Shown piece after piece: positions 59,216-64,000 of a DNA stretch of 64,000 bases (its first letter is position 1; each line of letters opens with the position of its first letter). Where the stretch lies: positions 38,654,145-38,718,144 of the forward strand of contig NC_034410.1 of assembly GCF_002078875.1 (NCBI RefSeq), given 5' to 3'. Under the pieces are notes generated by a model. That model was not told the origin of the DNA and did no database searches. It was given only the letters and a program-made list of their open reading frames with translations. The stretch comes from Numida meleagris (lineage: Eukaryota; Chordata; Aves; Galliformes; Numididae). The translations under genes were made by a program, and so were the position numbers.

Positions 59216-62200
59216 TCTACACAGTCCCCAAAAGCAACTGTCTATTTCTTTTGCCCTTTTTCTACATTTTTCTACAGTATGCACCATTCTGCTCTCAAAA
59301 TAGTCTATCACAGCACAGTTACTTTAAATCAGGTTCCCTGTGATTAGAAACTACATATTAATTAATTTATTCAAAAAATCATGCTATACAATGAATTTCT
59401 TCTTCTGTGTTGAAATAGCTGCATAGTTGTCTGAAAGGATTAAACAACTGTCATTGTTCTTTCCAGGAGTAAAGAAGGGGTCAAATTTAGGTGACAGAAT
59501 GTTTCCATCTGAACCCCTCTAAAGGTTGCTTCTAGCTGAAAATAGGCTTTTGCAACCCATATTCTCCAGGAAAATAAGCCCAGTGCTAAAAGAGGTCGGA
59601 TGGCAAAAATCACAGAAGCTACCAATAACACTGACAACTGTCAGAAACATTGTACTAAAACCTACTATTCAGTGAGAATTCCACATCCCCCTCTTGTGGC
59701 TGATACGTAAAGGATGCAAATCTATCACAGGTACCAATAAAAGTAATTATTTAGATATAGAAGAATTTTGTGATAGTCATCAGATATGGTCCAAAGTGAG
59801 GCCTGTAAAAATTAGGGAGGAAAACAAGGCAGCATATATTTGCTATCAAGCATCTGACGGCAAGTAATGCTTGTTGCTAAAGGCCCAGTTTCAAAATGTA
59901 TTTTCTAAAAATCAGGTTCATTATAAGATATCTTAGCTGGGGCACCCATTAGCTAAAACACATTAATGGGGTACATGCTAAGCATTCTTTCTTCCTTGAA
60001 TGAATAGCCTAGAAACAAACTGAAATTATGGTTTTGTATTTACCCAGCAAAACATATTTAACAGCATCTATCACAAGGTTTCAGTTTCCAAAAGGAACAT
60101 GGAAAATTCAACTTTTAGCTCCCACACAGGAAAGGTAAGGTATATTAAGGAGTATAGCACCTTCACAATAGAAGAATGCTACACAGTTGGGATGAGCTGA
60201 ACATCAATATCTAGCTATGTAATCCGGAAATCAAAACCTCAAGTTAAAGGAAAAAAGAAAGCCCTATCAACGGATAGTAGTCAGTGACTTCAACGGAATG
60301 ATCCTTCATGGGGATCTCTAAAGAAGACATCCTGCATATTTACTGCCTATCTCTGATCTGAAGCAAGACAGCTTTTCGGCTCTTTAGTCTATGATGAGAA
60401 AAAGACACATGCTCTGGGTATTCATGGAAAAAAGATACAATGAAAAGAAAGTTTATGTAGTTGTAGAAAGCTGATAGAACTTGCCCCCTTTATCCTTTCT
60501 CCTATCTTTCCCATTACATCTGCCATCGGTATTTATATGGTTCAACCAGCTTCTGGTTTCCATTTTCCCATTTTCCCTGTCTTCTCTTTGTTGCCAAGGG
60601 GAAAGAAAGAAAGAGAAGAGTAATACATATATGAAAATGATAGATCAAAAATATCCTGAAAACAATAAATAATCCACATTAAAAGATTTGTGTTAAAAAA
60701 ATAAATGTAAGAAATATCCAATAATTTTCCCTCCTCTAAAACACTGTGTGAATGACATAGATTGGCTATTCTCTCTATAAATATTATTTTCAGTTAATGT
60801 GGATTCAGTCAATCATCACTGCTTCCGGCAAGAAAATTTCAGCTCCGCAGAACTGAGCCCATTATATTCCTGATAAATCTGTCAGCACCCACCAAGCCAT
60901 CCACAGTTGTCCATAGAACTGGGCAATAGGACAGTAACAGACCTGAAAGAGTGCTTTCCAAATTTGAGGGAAAACACTGAACACAAGAACAAAGCCTGTG
61001 AAAGCTGTATTTTTCTCTTAATCAGGGGACTGAAATGTTTGCTTTCTCCATATTTGACATTTTGCTAACAAAAGCAAAAATAATTTGAAAAAGTATTAAA
61101 ATATCATTACACTAATTACTTGCAACACTGTATAAACTATTACATTCTTTCTATGCTTCTCTCCCTTTCATAAGTTAGGAGTCATAGTATCTCTCACCAG
61201 GTAGGAAGAAAGAAATGATGGAGTCTCCAGTGACTTGGCATGAGATTATTTAGATCAACTGCTATTGGATAGTGTACTCTATCTAATACTGTAACATTTA
61301 TTAATGGGTCTTCTTCACAGCAATATGGATCTGCTGAGGTCGTATCAATTACTCGTTTTCCTCATTCACTTCCTTGTGCAAGCAGGAGTACCTGATTCAT
61401 TTGCTTTCCTCCATCTGTCTTTCTGTTTTCCCAGTTCATCTCTCCAGGACACTATCTTTTGCAAAGAATGCTTTAAATTTGCTCTGGAAAGAAAATATAC
61501 TTGCTTGGAAGTTATCCAACACGGCTAGGCATAGAGAAGGCTTCAGAGGTTTTTTGCTGGGCTTGCATTTAAGACGCAGAAAGGTCTGTGCAGCAGTCTG
61601 AAATATTTGTAATAGTATTGAATTAGTTATATACTTCGTTTAGCTTTCATTCTTTCATTGTCAATGAGTTTCGTAACAGAACAGTGGTAGGTGAGGAGAA
61701 GCTAATATGTTAACAAGAAGGCTGTTCCTGTCTCTACTTAGTGTCAGCACCTGCCATTTGGGATTCTCTCCAAAATTTGTGTTGTTTGTGAGAATACTGA
61801 GAAACAATGAAGGGAGTTACTGAGAATTTAAGTTTTGCCTGTCTACACTTACATTTCTGAGCACTGTATATTAATAAAGGAAAAGAAATGAGCATTCGGA
61901 ACTGTAAGATTTAGATATGTTATCCACAGTAGACAGAAATAAGATTGTGCCAAAGATTTAGCATTTGAGCAGATTGTTTAATATTTATTCAGGAAAATGT
62001 GAACTGATTAAGTTCCAAAAATATTTTTTAGACTTGACTTTGTTGAAAATTGTGAATTGCTCATCTGCTAAAATGATTTTTTTAAATAAGAAAATAACAT
62101 ATTTCAGTGTATGTTGCTATGATGCTGTTATAAACATCGGAAATGATTAACACTGGAAGAGTATTAAAAATTTAAACTGTTTCACCATCTGTGCTGTTTG

Positions 62201-62459
62201 TTTATTTTTCACATTTGATTCAGCTTGGACAGTGAAAATAGATTCATTTGTGTTTTTTTGTCTGTCACTCTTGCGCGCTAGCATAATGCTTCGGTTTTCC
62301 TCCTACAAACACTGAAAGGATGTATTTAGCTCCAAACTGCCATATAAAAAATGCTGTTTTCATAGAATGAAAAAAATTGTATACATATAAATAGAAAACC
62401 AAACACACATAAATATATTAAAAAAATAGATTAAAAAAATCAGTTGTTTCTATTTTTGT
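59216..62459. other. Unique AT-rich sequence, no gene seen
   Basis: No gene or interspersed repeat recognised. A PBX/MEIS-like string GTCAATCA lies at 60808-60815 in a stretch (60790-60900) of complex unique sequence that might be regulatory, but I would not annotate it separately. Confidence 0.4.
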
Positions 62460-62700
62460 GTTGATTATTTTTCCCAACATAACACAAGCATACCTGGGCT
62501 TATACAATTAGTGCTTGCCTCTTGTGCTTGACAAATATCTTTTGCAAAAAGAGGCTGTCAGTTAACCAGGACAAAAGATGCCTGACGTGTGAAGGTAATT
62601 CATTCCATGCTATTTGTTGTGATGAATGAAAGACAAGTGTGAATACTTTTTATAGGCCCACCTTCATTCAGAATGTCTTGCCCAACTGATTCTTAGAATT
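62460..62700. promoter_or_regulatory. Candidate conserved noncoding element
   Basis: Unique sequence with CAATTAGTGCTTG, a TGCCTGACGTGTGAAGG string holding a CRE-like TGACGT core (about 62579-62595), and GGTAATTCATTCC. There are no open frames or repeats. Weak evidence. Confidence 0.2.
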
Positions 62701-64000
62701 AAAATGTATGAGACCCTTTAGCTGCAAAATCACTGTAGGTGGGATCAAATTTCAAGGTCCAGATTTCCAACAGAAAACACCAATTCCAGCTCTGCTATCC
62801 TGTCAAAAATTTGCTGTGCAACTGGAATACCTTGAGGCATTCTTCTTCCATATTAAAATGATTAAAAATCTGAAACAAGTGAAACCTAAGTTGATGTTCC
62901 TCCTTGCAAAGAGCGGGTTCTTGCAGTCACATCCAAAGGCCTTTTAATCCCTAAGAATCTGATGGGAGCAACTCTCATTAAACCACATAAATTACCTTTT
63001 TTGTACCATGTTTGCAGGCACAAGGGGTAGATATATCACTGTTATCTCAACAATGGAGTAGATTCCATGTACTCCTCATAAAACATAGTCTGAATCAGGA
63101 CACAACTATCCCCCTAGTTATTAATTCCAAGCCTAGATTCAGTGGAAAAGATCTAAGCCTTCAATTTTTGTGCTTTCTCAAAGCAATACAAAATAAAAAC
63201 AGTTTCACATAATGCAGAACTTCACTGGTGTTAAGTTTTTTTCTTAGCTCAGACAACTTCCAGCAACTATTCCACTATAACCCACTCATCAACTGCAAGG
63301 CTCTGAACTTCAGGCAAACTTTTTAAGTCTATAGAGAAATAATTAGATAAAAAGAAAACTTAAAGTTAAAACCTCTTCCAAAACGACCATGTTTTTCTTG
63401 TCAATTTGCTCTCTGTAAACCACACAGTGACCTGAACAAAAAAAATACCTACCTTAACCTACCCTCCTCTTGCCCATCCCCCCAGTACCATCACAGTGAA
63501 TCAGGATAACAAGAGATTTAAGGAAAACAAAAGAAAAACAAAACCACACACATATGGGAAAGACAAAAAAAACCCCAACAAAATAACAACAACAAAAAAC
63601 AAACAAAAATACAATCCAAATGTTAAAAACTATGGCTTTGAAGGAATATTTTAAAACCTTTGCAAATGCAAGTTCATGAATGTGATACAGAAATGAAGAA
63701 CAGCTATAAACAAATTGGATTCATCCAACTAATGAATTGGACCAGATAATTTGTTTTATCCTTTCATTTGCTCTTGAATTTTCAGAAGAATTCCCTTGCA
63801 TGCAAATTGCTTAGGTTTTGAGAAGTCTGTGACACAATATTCATGATAGTCAGCTTCTCTAATAGTTCTCCACTATTGTTTTTCAAGAAAAAAATCACAG
63901 TTTTTGGAAACATAATTTCCTTATTCATTTTCTCTTGGGGGATTAAAATGTTAAGTCCTTTATTCCTTACCTTAGATGAGCCTGGAATGAATTGTCAATG
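62701..64000. other. Unique AT-rich sequence, no gene seen
   Basis: No gene seen to the end of the window. It contains the A-rich tract at 63521-63613. Open frames (for example 62708-62947) have no recognisable family. Confidence 0.4.
63521..63613. repeat. A-rich low-complexity tract
   Basis: About 90 bp of AAAC, AAAAG and AACAAC-type units. Simple sequence. Confidence 0.75.

Noticed and set aside
1..64000. CRISPR arrays, operons, phage or plasmid functions, tRNA or rRNA genes
   Set aside because: No regularly spaced repeats, no dense coding and no cloverleaf or rRNA sequence was seen. The repeat content is that of a bird nuclear genome.

Overview
This window looks like bird nuclear DNA, most likely from a galliform and probably chicken (Gallus). 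The evidence is the repeat content. There are many CR1 retroposons with the avian 3' end (repeats of ATTCTATG), a short mariner of the Galluhop type, an old Charlie-like hAT transposon, and two solo LTRs of one endogenous retrovirus family. The rest is AT-rich, CpG-poor sequence with many short A- or T-runs. I found no cellular protein-coding gene, no convincing exon, no tRNA or rRNA, and nothing prokaryotic (no operons, no CRISPR array). The window is best read as intergenic sequence or the inside of a very long intron. The open frames that look like proteins belong to transposable elements; the others look like chance.

Layout: 1-670 contains a CpG-dense block (181-665) that stands out sharply. 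From 670 to 22.6 kb the sequence is mostly unique, with a CR1 tail (6076-6180), a CR1 reverse transcriptase fragment on the minus strand (10700-11420) and a candidate conserved noncoding block (15890-16260). Two plus-strand CR1 copies lie close together (22672-23143 and 23788-24581). A minus-strand CR1 piece at 26441-26662 has a 22-bp palindrome at its edge, and a longer CR1 lies at 29808-30598. An ancient CR1/L3-like tail (35290-35625) comes just before the first solo LTR (36372-36928).

The second half holds a CpG-enriched candidate regulatory block (37900-38460), a minus-strand CR1 (43321-43752), a short old LINE reverse transcriptase relic (45218-45300), the mariner deletion derivative (49662-50190), the hAT relic (53293-54190) and, 74 bp beyond it, the second solo LTR (54265-54792). 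A last minus-strand CR1 lies at 55349-55599. Further candidate noncoding regulatory blocks are at 52860-53060, 58980-59215 and 62460-62700.

There is no set of genes working together here. The biology is a record of insertions: a hAT with a near-perfect 8-bp target duplication, two LTRs each with a perfect 5-bp duplication, a mariner that has lost its catalytic core, and CR1 copies of several ages. They sit in sequence that may contain developmental enhancers. I did not find a clearly new biological system. The observations most worth a second look are the two LTR insertions and their structural differences, the complete ends of the hAT relic, the palindrome at the CR1 edge, and the CpG-dense or homeodomain-site-rich unique blocks.
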